From NCBI RefSeq assembly GCF_008808095.1, contig NZ_CP023396.1:2170001-2234000 (forward strand): DNA of 64,000 nucleotides, read 5' to 3'. Numbering within the stretch: position 1 is the stretch's first letter; each line of letters starts with the position of its first letter. The notes under the pieces are model-generated. The model ran no database searches. It was not told the origin of the DNA and was given only the letters and a program-made list of their open reading frames with translations. Source of the stretch: Pseudoalteromonas ruthenica. Its GTDB lineage: Bacteria; Pseudomonadota; Gammaproteobacteria; Enterobacterales; Alteromonadaceae. A program made the translations under genes and the position numbers. This document shows positions 19,315-28,420 of the stretch, piece by piece.

Positions 19315-20532
19315 TTAATGATGTGCCCATTCAACCGATTCTAAATCAATCCCTTCTTGGTGCATCTCCCACAACGGAGACATTTCACGCAAGCGGCCAA
19401 TGGACTCTTTAATAAGTTTTACGGTGTAATCGATTTCCTCTTCAGTGGTGAAACGACCAATACTGAAGCGAATCGAGCTGTGTGCTAGCTCATCGTTACG
19501 ACCTAGTGCACGCAGCACGTAAGACGGCTCCAAGCTTGCTGATGTACAGGCTGAGCCAGAAGATACGGCAATGTCTTTCACTGCCATTAACAGCGACTCA
19601 CCCTCAACAAAGTTGAAGCTAATGTTGGTAATACCAGGAACCGACTGCTCCGGTGCACCGTTAAAATACACTTCGTCCATGTCATTCATAATGCCGTCAA
19701 TTAAACGCTGACGCAGGGCACTGATGTGTGCATGGTCTTTATCAAAGTCCTGTTTGGCATAGCGGAATGCCGCGCCCATGCCAACGATTTGATGCGTTGC
19801 CAGCGTGCCCGAGCGCATACCACGCTCATGACCACCACCGTGCATTTGCGCTTCTAAACGCGCACGTGGCTTACGGCGCACATACAATGCACCAATGCCT
19901 TTAGGGCCATATACTTTGTGGCCAGAAAATGACATGAAGTCGACTTTTAACTCTTGTAAGTCAATTTTCACCTTACCGGCGCTTTGAGCGGCGTCGACAT
20001 GGAACATAATTTTACGTTCGCGACACATCTCACCGATGGTGGCGATGTCTTGAATGACACCAAGTTCGTTATTTACGTGCATCACGCTCACCAAAATGGT
20101 GTCGTCACGCATTGCTGCTTCCAGCTTTTTCAAATCAAGTAGGCCGTTTTCTTCAACGTCCATATACGTCACTTCGAAGCCCTGACGCTCAAGCTCACGA
20201 CAGGTATCGATCACCGCTTTGTGCTCGGTACGCACGGTAATCACGTGCTTACCTTTTTTCTTATAAAAGTTAGCGGCGCCTTTAATAGCTAGGTTATTCG
20301 ATTCAGTCGCACCCGAAGTAAATACAATTTCACGGGCATCGGCGTTGATTAAATCGGCAATGTCGTGACGCGCCTGATCGACCGCTTCTTCCGCTTGCCA
20401 ACCGAAGCGGTGTGAACGCGATGCGGGGTTACCAAAATTACCTTCCATTGTCAGGCATTGCATCATTTCTTCGGCAACGCGCGGGTCCACCGGCGTTGTT
20501 GCTGCATAATCTAAATAAATCGGTAACTTCAT
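19315..20532 (-). CDS. iscS: Cysteine desulfurase IscS
   Basis: PLP enzyme that converts cysteine to alanine and hands the persulfide sulfur to IscU, ThiI and TusA. The PLP lysine is in [12 protein letters not shown] and the catalytic Cys in [14 protein letters not shown]. 405 aa, the usual length. It lies 30 nt after iscR and 35 nt before iscU. Confidence 0.97.
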   Translation of the reverse strand: MKLPIYLDYAATTPVDPRVAEEMMQCLTMEGNFGNPASRSHRFGWQAEEAVDQARHDIADLINADAREIVFTSGATESNNLAIKGAANFYKKKGKHVITVRTEHKAVIDTCRELERQGFEVTYMDVEENGLLDLKKLEAAMRDDTILVSVMHVNNELGVIQDIATIGEMCRERKIMFHVDAAQSAGKVKIDLQELKVDFMSFSGHKVYGPKGIGALYVRRKPRARLEAQMHGGGHERGMRSGTLATHQIVGMGAAFRYAKQDFDKDHAHISALRQRLIDGIMNDMDEVYFNGAPEQSVPGITNISFNFVEGESLLMAVKDIAVSSGSACTSASLEPSYVLRALGRNDELAHSSIRFSIGRFTTEEEIDYTVKLIKESIGRLREMSPLWEMHQEGIDLESVEWAHH

Positions 20533-20562
20533 TACTTTCTCCGCTTACGGCAACCTAGTTGC

Positions 20563-21054
20563 TTACAGTTGACAGCTGACTTGAATATTTTCTAACTTGC
20601 TAATGGCATCATTAAGCTGTTTATCTTGGCGATCGGCCACTTCTTTAATGTCAGATTTGCTGACTAACTCAGATAAACTAATACCATGTAAAAACTCTTC
20701 TATGCGCTGACTTAAGTCAGACCACAAAGTGTGGGTCAAACAGCGCATGCCGCTTTGACACCCACCATCAGCGCCATGACAACGAGTGGCATCCACCGAC
20801 TCATTAACCGCACTGATAACATCGCCGACCGAAATAGCACCGGCTTCTTTACCTAGTAAATAACCGCCGCCTGGACCGCGCACTGAGGTCACTAACCCTT
20901 GCTTACGTAGGCGAGCGAATAATTGTTCAAGATAAGATAATGAGATTTCCTGCCGCTGTGAAATATCGGCAAGGGGAACGGGCCCTGCATCGGTGTGCAG
21001 CGCAACATCGAGCATCGCGGTAACCGCATATCTGCCTTTGGATGTTAACTTCAT
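20563..21054 (-). CDS. iscR: Fe-S-sensing transcriptional regulator IscR
   Basis: 163-aa Rrf2-family winged-helix protein. As [2Fe-2S] holoprotein it represses the isc operon. The N-terminal recognition helix region is [18 protein letters not shown] with the wing GPGGGYLL. Cluster Cys are 92, 99 and 105 with His108 just after. The first Cys pair is separated by six residues, one more than in E. coli IscR. Three IscR-type boxes lie upstream, so it is autoregulated. Confidence 0.95.
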   Translation of the reverse strand: MKLTSKGRYAVTAMLDVALHTDAGPVPLADISQRQEISLSYLEQLFARLRKQGLVTSVRGPGGGYLLGKEAGAISVGDVISAVNESVDATRCHGADGGCQSGMRCLTHTLWSDLSQRIEEFLHGISLSELVSKSDIKEVADRQDKQLNDAISKLENIQVSCQL

Positions 21055-21082
21055 ATCGCCCCCATACTCTTCAAGAGTGTGA

Positions 21083-21189
21083 ATTTTAATTACCTGAGTA
21101 TTAGAGTCAAGTATTTACTGGAAGTACTTGAGTAAAATACTCGGGTATTGACTGTCATTGTAATTACCTGAGTAAAATAGTCAAGTATT
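21083..21189 (-). promoter_or_regulatory. iscR promoter with three type 1 IscR boxes
   Basis: Three imperfect palindromes resemble the type 1 IscR box: 21089-21115, 21123-21149 and 21163-21189. Each has the half-sites ACCTGAGT, ACTTGAGT or ACTTGACT facing each other over an A/T-rich centre. A sigma-70 promoter on the minus strand has -35 TTGACT (21105-21110), a 16-bp spacer and -10 TAAAAT (21083-21088). The first box covers the -35 and spacer, so IscR binding there would exclude RNA polymerase. Confidence 0.8.
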
Positions 21190-21256
21190 AACCTGCAGTG
21201 TATAGAGGGATCACGAGCGCCCCTTCACAGTGGCGCTCTAGTGACGTTTCTGAGTA

Positions 21257-21988
21257 TCAGTCTTGGTTGTTTTGCTGTTTATCTACGGAAGTCAGCATAC
21301 CGCGCAGAATATTGAGCTCTTGTTGCTCTGGGCGGGCACGGTTAAACAAACGTTTTAGTTTTGTCATCACCTGGCCAGGGTGCTGTTTGATGATAAATCC
21401 GGTGTTGCTAAAGGTACTTTGCAAGTGTTCATAGAAGCGCTGCATTTGTTCATTGGTAGGGTATTCGTTGTCGTCTTGTTCGACCGCTTGCTCTTGAGTA
21501 TCTAAAAACTGCATGCGCGTCTCATAACACAGAGTTTGTACCGCCATGGCTAGGTTCAATGAGCTGTAGTCTGGGTTCGCCGGAATACACACATGGAAAT
21601 TACATAGCTGCAACTCTTCATTGGTTAGGCCGCTGTTTTCACGACCAAAAACCAATGCCACAGGGCTACTTTCGCCTTCTTTAACAAGTTTTTCACCGCA
21701 TTGGCGAGGGTCTACCATCGGCCAGCTCAAAGTTCGAGAACGGGCGCTAGTGCCGATGGCCAATACACAGCCTTCAAGTGCTTGCTCTAGCGTATCGACC
21801 ACTTGAGCCTGCCCTAAAACATCCGTAGCTCCAGCTGCGAGTGCGCTGGCATGACTATCAATTTCACAGGCTGGGTCAACAAGATAAAGGTTACTAAAAC
21901 CCATGGTTTTCATTGCTCGAGCCGCCGAGCCAATATTACCTGAATGCGAGGTGTTAACCAAAACGATGCGAATGTTCTCAAGTGCCAT
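21257..21988 (-). CDS. trmJ: tRNA (cytidine/uridine-32-2'-O)-methyltransferase TrmJ
   Basis: 243-aa SPOUT methyltransferase that methylates the 2'-OH of position 32 of several tRNAs. SPOUT knot motifs: [22 protein letters not shown] at the start (first part), [16 protein letters not shown], and [17 protein letters not shown]. It precedes iscR and is divergent from suhB, the arrangement found in E. coli. A C-terminal extension after about residue 165 is typical. Confidence 0.94.
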   Translation of the reverse strand: MALENIRIVLVNTSHSGNIGSAARAMKTMGFSNLYLVDPACEIDSHASALAAGATDVLGQAQVVDTLEQALEGCVLAIGTSARSRTLSWPMVDPRQCGEKLVKEGESSPVALVFGRENSGLTNEELQLCNFHVCIPANPDYSSLNLAMAVQTLCYETRMQFLDTQEQAVEQDDNEYPTNEQMQRFYEHLQSTFSNTGFIIKQHPGQVMTKLKRLFNRARPEQQELNILRGMLTSVDKQQNNQD

Positions 21989-22194
21989 AGTACGGTGTTT
22001 ATTCTTTAGTAAATTACAATACGCCGTAGTTTATCATAACCCTAGGTAGAGAGCCGCTGAAAAATTTTTCTAAGCAAAACAGCGCTGCACAAAAAACCAT
22101 CAGGTTATTTTTACTCGCGTATTTACTTTAGTTGAAAAACCGCTAGAATACGCCGGCTCGAAATATTGTTCTTTTACAACCCAAAGGTAATGCT

Positions 22195-22998
22195 ATGCAT
22201 CCGATGTTAAACATTGCGATTCGCGCTGCGCGAAACGCAAGCAAGGTGATTTTGCGCGCCTGTGAAGATTTATCAAAAGTAGAAGCCAGCCAAAAAGGCA
22301 GCAATGACTTTGTAACCAGCGTTGATAAAGAGGCGGAAGCCGTTATTCGCGAAACCATCTTAAAATCTTACCCTAACCACAGTATTATAGGGGAAGAGTT
22401 AGGCCAACATAATGGCACTGATGCTGACTACCTTTGGGTGATCGATCCCCTCGATGGCACCACTAACTTCATTAAAGATATCCCGCACTTCTGCGTCTCT
22501 ATTGCCTTAAAGGTAAAAGGCCGTATCGAACAGGCCGTTGTCTATGATCCTATCCGTGGTGAGCTTTTCACTGCAAGTCGAGGTCAAGGCGCGCAACTTA
22601 ATAGCAAGCGTATTCGTGTTAGTAACGCTAAAGAGCTTTCTGGCACAGTGCTAGCCACAGGCTTCCCATTTAAACAAAAGCATCACATGGATGCATACAT
22701 GGAAGCGTTTAAATCACTATTTGTATACACTGCCGATATTCGTCGCGCGGGCTCTGCCGCGTTAGATATGGCGTATGTGGCGGCAGGCCGTGTTGATGGC
22801 TTCTTTGAGATTGGTTTGAAACCTTGGGATACCGCTGCAGGTCAACTATTGGTAAAAGAAGCCGGTGGTTTGGTGATGGATTTTGCTGGCGGTGCTAACC
22901 ACGAGAAAAGCGGTAACGTGATCTGCGGTTCACCAAAACTCGCTAAAGCTATTGTAAAAGAAATTCGCCCGGTATTAACAGAGTCACTACTGAAGTAA
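22195..22998 (+). CDS. suhB: Inositol-1-monophosphatase / Nus factor SuhB
   Basis: 267-aa Mg-dependent phosphatase that also joins the rRNA antitermination complex. Metal-site motifs are GEELGQH, WVIDPLDGTTNFIKDIPHF and the C-terminal KPWDTAAGQLLVKEAGG. Start MHPMLNIAIRAAR matches the family. Divergent from trmJ; ends at a strong bidirectional terminator. Confidence 0.95.
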   Translation: MHPMLNIAIRAARNASKVILRACEDLSKVEASQKGSNDFVTSVDKEAEAVIRETILKSYPNHSIIGEELGQHNGTDADYLWVIDPLDGTTNFIKDIPHFCVSIALKVKGRIEQAVVYDPIRGELFTASRGQGAQLNSKRIRVSNAKELSGTVLATGFPFKQKHHMDAYMEAFKSLFVYTADIRRAGSAALDMAYVAAGRVDGFFEIGLKPWDTAAGQLLVKEAGGLVMDFAGGANHEKSGNVICGSPKLAKAIVKEIRPVLTESLLK

Positions 22999-23034
22999 TG
23001 TCGTGACCGGCGCTTGAACTATCAAGCATAATAG

Positions 23035-23064
23035 AAAAAACGCGAGCTTAGGCTCGCGTTTTTT
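23035..23064. terminator. Bidirectional terminator between suhB and the TonB receptor gene
   Basis: Stem CGCGAGC / GCTCGCG with loop TTAG, flanked by six A on the left and six T on the right, so it should end both the plus-strand suhB transcript and the minus-strand receptor transcript. Confidence 0.9.
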
Positions 23065-23072
23065 ATTGCTCT

Positions 23073-25166
23073 CTAAAAACCGTAGTTAAAGCTGACGCCC
23101 GCAACTCTTGGCTCGGCATATTGCACGTAAGTTTGCGCGATGTAACCATTCACTGGGTTATTGCCGAATTTAAAGCCGCGATTGTAGTAGTCTTTATCTA
23201 GGGCATTGCGCACCCAGAAGTTCACTCCCCAATATTCGGCTTGGTAGCCAACACTGGCATTAACAAGGTTGTAGCTCGGCGACTTCGAATTATGGCTATT
23301 TGAGAAATAGTACTCGTCTTTGCCTTCTACCCCTAAGTTCACGAATAGCGCGTCGGTGATGTCAAAACGGGCGTTCAATGCATACTGATAATGGGGCGCT
23401 TGCGCTTGATCGCGGTCACTTTGATCAACGCCCTCAGCGGTAACAAAACCATCGATTTCACTGTCCAGTGCACCGACACTGCCCGTTAAGGTTAAGCGCT
23501 TAGAAACAGCATACTCGCCTTCAATTTCAAGGCCGTAGTTTTCGCCGCTGTTGCCGTTATCAAAGTAGCCTGCGAACTGCTGGTCTTCGGTTTTCCAGGC
23601 TTTTAGCTGGATATTATCGCGATACATATAAAACGCGGTGATGCGTAAATTAAGGCGCTTATCGGCCGAGCTGCCCTTCACGCCGAACTCAGCATTCCAT
23701 AAGTACTCTGGATCGAAAGTGCGATGGTTTAAGAAAAAATCAGCATCTTGGCTTAACCCTTCGTCATTAGCCTTGGCGATGGCTTCGGCATTGATACCAC
23801 CGGCTTTGTAGCCTCGGCTGATACTGGTATAAATCATCGTTCTCGGCACTACTTGATACTCAAGCGCCACTTTTGCACCGACCATGGTGTCGTCCACATT
23901 CTCGACGACCGCAGCGGAGTCACTGTATTGGCCCTCATTGCGCTCAACGCGAAGTCCCGTGACCAACCGCGTTTTGTCGCTGATAGGCATTTCTATTTGC
24001 CCATATAAGGCAATATTTTCACTGTCATAGGTCGATGTGAAATCACCGGCATTCCAGGTGTACTGACGCAATAAGTCAACATCGCGAGACTGGTAATATA
24101 GCCCAGAGACCCAATTCCCCGCTTTGCCGCTAAGTTGTAGCTCTGCGGTGTAATCTTGACGGTCACGTTGATAGCTGTCAGTGGAGCTGTAAGCATAGGG
24201 ATGCAAGCCCTCTAAACACAACGCTGGCTGCTCGGGGTCATTACACACCCAATCTTCATCGTAACTATACAAAAGGTCAGCGTCTAAACCGGTTAAGTTA
24301 AATTGCACATCGGCAAAGTTAAAGCCGCTGTAGATATTGCTCAGCCCCACAGCAACACTCTCTTGAGTATCTTTACCTGGCTCATCGGCCACACTGATAC
24401 GGGTATTATCTAAGGTGAACGCATCATAGCCGTTATCAATATCCATATAATGAGCAACGAGCTCCGTACGCCAATGCTCAGTAATTTGCGAGTGCAGCTT
24501 TATGCGGGCGACTTGCTCATCAATATTTTGACTGTTGCTATCAAGGTACTGGTTATCAACATAGCCGTCTGACTTATTTTGATAGAAGCTCGCGCGCACA
24601 CTGCTTTTTTCACCAAACCCAGTGCCTGCAGCAATACCGGCATCCCACGCATTGTAGTTACCCGCACCAAGCTTCACCTTAACACTAGGCTCCAAGGTTG
24701 GCTCAGCGCTTTCCATGTGGATCATCCCCGCAAGCGCATCGGCGCCAAAACGCGTGCCTTGTGGGCCTCGATAAATCTCTACTTGGTCAACATCAAACAG
24801 CATTGCGGCGCCGCCAAGGCCGGAGTAATTAATACCATCAATCACCACTCCGACCGATGGATTAACAGGGTCAACAAACTGCGAACGCAAGCCGATACCA
24901 CGAATTTGCACAAACTTACCGCGCGACGCGCCGGCAGTAAAATTCACATTGGCAGCTTGGTTAAGTAGCTCATCTAAATATTTGGCTTCGCGGGAGGCAA
25001 TATCAGCCTCGGAGAACAAGCTTGCGCTAGCGCTAAGCTCTTGGATTGATTCGCTTTTAAAGTCACCCGTTACAATGATCTTTTCAATATCACTTTCATC
25101 AGCGTGTGCACTGAGACTCAAACTTTGAGCCACGGCACAGGCCAGCAAACATAGACGTGCATTCAT
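23073..25166 (-). CDS. TonB-dependent outer-membrane receptor, ligand unknown
   Basis: 697 aa. Signal peptide 1-22 (cleavage after SAHA), TonB box EKIIVTGDF at about residue 28, plug domain to about residue 155 (QIRGIGLRSQFVDP, VEIYRGPQGTRFGADALAG), then a 22-strand barrel ending in the C-terminal aromatic FNYGF required for outer-membrane insertion. The barrel and plug resemble iron-complex receptors of the FecA/CirA/BtuB type, but no Fur box was found upstream and no transporter gene adjoins it, so the ligand cannot be named. ATG at 25166. Confidence 0.88.
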   Translation of the reverse strand: MNARLCLLACAVAQSLSLSAHADESDIEKIIVTGDFKSESIQELSASASLFSEADIASREAKYLDELLNQAANVNFTAGASRGKFVQIRGIGLRSQFVDPVNPSVGVVIDGINYSGLGGAAMLFDVDQVEIYRGPQGTRFGADALAGMIHMESAEPTLEPSVKVKLGAGNYNAWDAGIAAGTGFGEKSSVRASFYQNKSDGYVDNQYLDSNSQNIDEQVARIKLHSQITEHWRTELVAHYMDIDNGYDAFTLDNTRISVADEPGKDTQESVAVGLSNIYSGFNFADVQFNLTGLDADLLYSYDEDWVCNDPEQPALCLEGLHPYAYSSTDSYQRDRQDYTAELQLSGKAGNWVSGLYYQSRDVDLLRQYTWNAGDFTSTYDSENIALYGQIEMPISDKTRLVTGLRVERNEGQYSDSAAVVENVDDTMVGAKVALEYQVVPRTMIYTSISRGYKAGGINAEAIAKANDEGLSQDADFFLNHRTFDPEYLWNAEFGVKGSSADKRLNLRITAFYMYRDNIQLKAWKTEDQQFAGYFDNGNSGENYGLEIEGEYAVSKRLTLTGSVGALDSEIDGFVTAEGVDQSDRDQAQAPHYQYALNARFDITDALFVNLGVEGKDEYYFSNSHNSKSPSYNLVNASVGYQAEYWGVNFWVRNALDKDYYNRGFKFGNNPVNGYIAQTYVQYAEPRVAGVSFNYGF

Positions 25167-25248
25167 GCGCAGCTTGGCATCCCTAGTGGATTAAAAAAGG
25201 AACACCGAGTCTAGCAAAATCAGGCCATTAAATGAATATCTGTGGGGG

Positions 25249-25917
25249 CTAAAGCTTAGAACGTTTACCTTTAAGATAAGCGTTGCGAAAGTCAATAAAA
25301 TGCTCGGCGAGCTTGCTTGCAGCTTGGTGCTGTTCAGCTAACTCTAAAACCATAATAGCCACTTCAGCAGTCCCTAACTGATGCTCATGTGGGGCAATAC
25401 GTAAGCGATAGTCCGACACCTGCTCTGGGGCAATGGATAGCACCGGAAAACCATCTAAATAAGGAGATTTACGCATCATTTTTTTCGCCTCACGCCAAGT
25501 GCCGTCAAGGAAAATAAACAAAGGCGTTTTGCCCTCAATAGGCTGTACCTCAGTACAGACTCGTTGTGGTTCAACGCCTTGCTCCGGGAACACCACCCAC
25601 GGCTGATAACGACTATCTTCTAATAGCGCTAATAATGCAGGGTCTGGATCGGTTCTATCCCAGCGAAAAGCAAAGTTCTGCGGCACGATATCGGCAATGA
25701 GCCGACCGGTATTAGAGGGTTTAAAACTCTCGTTATGATACATCAACAAACACACCGCAACATCACAAGGCACCGTTTCAACCCCGGCACAAATACATAA
25801 TGACTGCGCTAACAAGCAATGTTCACAACGGCTGAGCTTACTGCCTCGGGCTTTGTATTCGCGTTTGGCATCAGCAATTTGCTGCGCACGAAGTTTTAAT
25901 ACAGAATTAGTCACCAC
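25249..25917 (-). CDS. tapT: tRNA-uridine aminocarboxypropyltransferase TapT (DTW domain)
   Basis: 222-aa DTW-domain protein (YfiP family) that transfers the 3-amino-3-carboxypropyl group of SAM to uridine 47 of tRNA. The signature is LDGTWREAKKMMRKSPYL. N-terminal Cys pairs (CEHCLLAQSLCIC) likely bind a metal. Translation starts at one of two adjacent GTG codons (25917 or 25914) after GAGG; the second gives better spacing. Confidence 0.88.
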   Translation of the reverse strand: MVTNSVLKLRAQQIADAKREYKARGSKLSRCEHCLLAQSLCICAGVETVPCDVAVCLLMYHNESFKPSNTGRLIADIVPQNFAFRWDRTDPDPALLALLEDSRYQPWVVFPEQGVEPQRVCTEVQPIEGKTPLFIFLDGTWREAKKMMRKSPYLDGFPVLSIAPEQVSDYRLRIAPHEHQLGTAEVAIMVLELAEQHQAASKLAEHFIDFRNAYLKGKRSKL

Positions 25918-25971
25918 ATACCTCAGGTCGACGATAGCCGCTTATTGTAAGCGAATTAAGGATGCAAGAAC

Positions 25972-26514
25972 ATGGTTAACCTAACCAATAGCGCGCGACT
26001 ACGCTTTCGCCTTATGGATCTTAGCGACGCCGAGCTATTGTACGAACTAGACCAAGACCCCAAGGTGATGCGCTACATTAATGGCGGAACGCCCACCTCC
26101 AGAGCAAGCATCAACGAAGTTTTTCTGCCTCGCCTTCGCGCATACCTTAATCCTGCAAAGGGCTGGGGCATTTGGCAAGTCAACCGTATCGCAGATGATG
26201 CCTATCTCGGCTGGATACTCGTGCGCCCTTTTGATTTTTTCAGTGACGCACCAAAATGGCACGATATTGAGCTCGGTTAGCGCTTTAAACACTCAGCATG
26301 GGGCCAAGGTTATGCCACTGAAGCGGCTCATGCGGTGCTTCATGGTCTTGCTGAACAGCAACCAGAAATACGTTACTTCAGCGCCATCGCGATGGCCGAA
26401 AATCTTGGTTCCATCGCCGTCATGAAGCGCCTAGGTATGCGCTTTCAGCGCCAGTATGTGCACCATGATCCACTGGGGGACTGGCCCGTTGTCCACTATC
26501 AGTTAGCGGTGTAA
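25972..26514 (+). pseudogene. GNAT (RimJ/RimL-type) acetyltransferase interrupted by one amber codon
   Basis: The frame starting at ATG 25972 encodes the first half of a GNAT acetyltransferase, ending IELG then TAG at 26278-26280. The same frame continues without another stop to TAA at 26512-26514 and encodes the second half, including the acetyl-CoA loop SAWGQGYATEA and ENLGSIAVMKRLGMRF. Ignoring the TAG gives 180 codons, the normal family length. Homologues usually have an aromatic residue after ELG, so one base change from TAT or TAC would explain the stop. It could be a recent pseudogene, a sequencing error or a readthrough codon. Confidence 0.85.
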
Positions 26515-26622
26515 CCCACTGTAATGTGAAGTCCCAGCGTTTGAATCTACATTGGTTAGTACACCTAACAGGCACTGAGTGCGTGTTAACCGTCATTACC
26601 CTATTGATTCAAGGAGCTGAAT

Positions 26623-27918
26623 ATGAGGCTACCCCTCATTGCTGTTGCCACTGTTGGCGCACTCAGTACGTTTGCTAACGGCCATGCGCAAACAACGCCC
26701 ACACAACAGTTAACCCCCCATCTACCCAAAGACATCAGCGTCACCGAGCCAGTCACATTGCAGTCTTTACAGCATGACTTTGATGTATTTTCTTGGCAGT
26801 CCTTTATTGCTCTGAATTGGCCTGCAAATGCGGACGGTCTGCCGGATACCAGCAAAACCATAGGCCAACAAGGCAACGCTGTGGTATGGCAGCACTATAA
26901 GGAAAGTCGCGATATATTTTTAGCTAACGGCGCCAAACCGCCCGGCTGGAAAGAGCACAACCCGCCGCCAACTCAGTGCGATGCACCTAATAATGCGTTA
27001 GTGCTGTCGCAAGTGGGAAAAACTCCGAATGTGCTTGATGAAAGCGGTGAGCCGTTTCAAACCGGGCCACTGATAGACCAAAATGGCCAGTACACGCGCT
27101 TTGAAATTCTCACCAATAAAATGATGTTCGATTACATCGTTGATAACGAACTCTACAACCAGCAAGGGCAACATAAATTCAAAGGCGACGCTGACTTTCC
27201 GTCTACCGATAACAGTAAGGATAAAGACGGCGCAATTATGATAAAAGCCGCTTGGAAAGTGATGGGCCCAGGCGATGATCGCAGCCGTTTTTATACCGTA
27301 GATGCCTATGTGTATAACAATCCCGACGAAAACCAGGGAGTTCAAGCTGCGTGCCAATTGCAGCGAGTTGGCTTAGTTGGCTTTCATATCGCCACAAAAG
27401 TAGAAGGCAACCCACAATGGATTTGGTCTACTTTCGAGCATATTAATAATGCACCCACGCAAGGCCAACCGGCAACTAAGCAGAGCTACAACTATTACCG
27501 ACCCAACTGTGATGATTGCACTGCGGTGAATACTCCGCCGCCACGCCCGTGGGACCCAAGCACACCCCATACGCAACCCTCGCAGGTTGAACGCGTAATT
27601 GCAATTGACGAGGCGACCAACAAGCTGAATCAGAAATATCATGCCCAACTCAAGCACGCCTTTGCCGAAAGCGTTTGGGTGAACTACGAACTAGTGAGCA
27701 CTCAGTGGCCCACAGACGCTCAAAGTAAAACGGATCCAACCGGCGTCCCAGCCCCCAGCTTTCTTGCCAATACCACCTTGGAGACTTACATACAAGGCGA
27801 GGTTAAACAAACGTCATCAAGCTGTATTGGCTGTCACAACAATGCCGCCATGACCAATGGCCGCTTTGCTGATTTCACCTACCTACTACAACGTGCACAA
27901 GCCAAAGGAGAAAAGTAA
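26623..27918 (+). CDS. Exported protein with one CxxCH heme-c motif, partner of a GMC dehydrogenase
   Basis: 431 aa with a Sec signal peptide (1-22, cleavage after GHA). Residues 45-360 are a domain I cannot assign (FDVFSWQSFIALNWPA, EILTNKMMFDYIVDNELY). A single heme-c motif CIGCH lies near residue 405, close to the C-terminus. It starts a tight four-gene operon: its TAA shares one base with the ATG of the next gene. The likely job is to take electrons from the dehydrogenase encoded downstream. Canonical partners of such dehydrogenases have three hemes; this one has one. Confidence 0.75.
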   Translation: MRLPLIAVATVGALSTFANGHAQTTPTQQLTPHLPKDISVTEPVTLQSLQHDFDVFSWQSFIALNWPANADGLPDTSKTIGQQGNAVVWQHYKESRDIFLANGAKPPGWKEHNPPPTQCDAPNNALVLSQVGKTPNVLDESGEPFQTGPLIDQNGQYTRFEILTNKMMFDYIVDNELYNQQGQHKFKGDADFPSTDNSKDKDGAIMIKAAWKVMGPGDDRSRFYTVDAYVYNNPDENQGVQAACQLQRVGLVGFHIATKVEGNPQWIWSTFEHINNAPTQGQPATKQSYNYYRPNCDDCTAVNTPPPRPWDPSTPHTQPSQVERVIAIDEATNKLNQKYHAQLKHAFAESVWVNYELVSTQWPTDAQSKTDPTGVPAPSFLANTTLETYIQGEVKQTSSSCIGCHNNAAMTNGRFADFTYLLQRAQAKGEK

Positions 27919-28412
27919 TGAGTAAAATGGATAATTTCATCGGCTTGAGTGCCGTTTTAACAGGCTTTGCCGAGAGCAAACTCGCGCCGCAAATCGACCC
28001 TATTGATATCAAATCTGAGTACCTGCCGCTGTGGCAAGAAAAGGTTGATGAGCAAAGTAACGGCTTAAGCAGCAAAATTCTCGCCACTTACAGCGACCTA
28101 AAAAGCGTTCAACCGCCCTTGTCAGATCAAAAAATTGGTGAGGCCATGCTCAGCGAGCGCAACGGCGCTGACTTCACCATGGCCTGCCGACAACTCATTT
28201 ACCTTTGGTATATGGGGGCCTGGCCCAGTGTCCCAAAGGACAATAGCCGTACCGACTTCACCATAGTGTCAAGTAAAGCTTACTCTGCAGGGCTGGTGTG
28301 GCAGGTCATGCAAGCCCACCCTATGGGCGATTCGAATGAACGCTACGGCTATTGGGCGGAGAAGCCCAGCGCCACATTAAGTGACTTTACCGGCCACAGC
28401 AGCGAGCAATAA
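27918..28412 (+). CDS. Small subunit of a sorbitol/gluconate-type FAD dehydrogenase
   Basis: 164 aa. The block IGLSAVLTGFAESKLAP and the later LIYLWYMGAW and YSAGLVWQVMQAHPMG match the small subunit family of membrane-bound FAD sugar/polyol dehydrogenases. In that family this subunit normally carries a twin-arginine signal that exports the large subunit with it. Here the protein starts almost directly at the mature domain and no Tat motif is visible, so export is doubtful. ATG overlaps the previous stop; the next gene starts 8 nt later. Confidence 0.72.
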   Translation: MSKMDNFIGLSAVLTGFAESKLAPQIDPIDIKSEYLPLWQEKVDEQSNGLSSKILATYSDLKSVQPPLSDQKIGEAMLSERNGADFTMACRQLIYLWYMGAWPSVPKDNSRTDFTIVSSKAYSAGLVWQVMQAHPMGDSNERYGYWAEKPSATLSDFTGHSSEQ

Positions 28413-28420
28413 GGAGTAAC

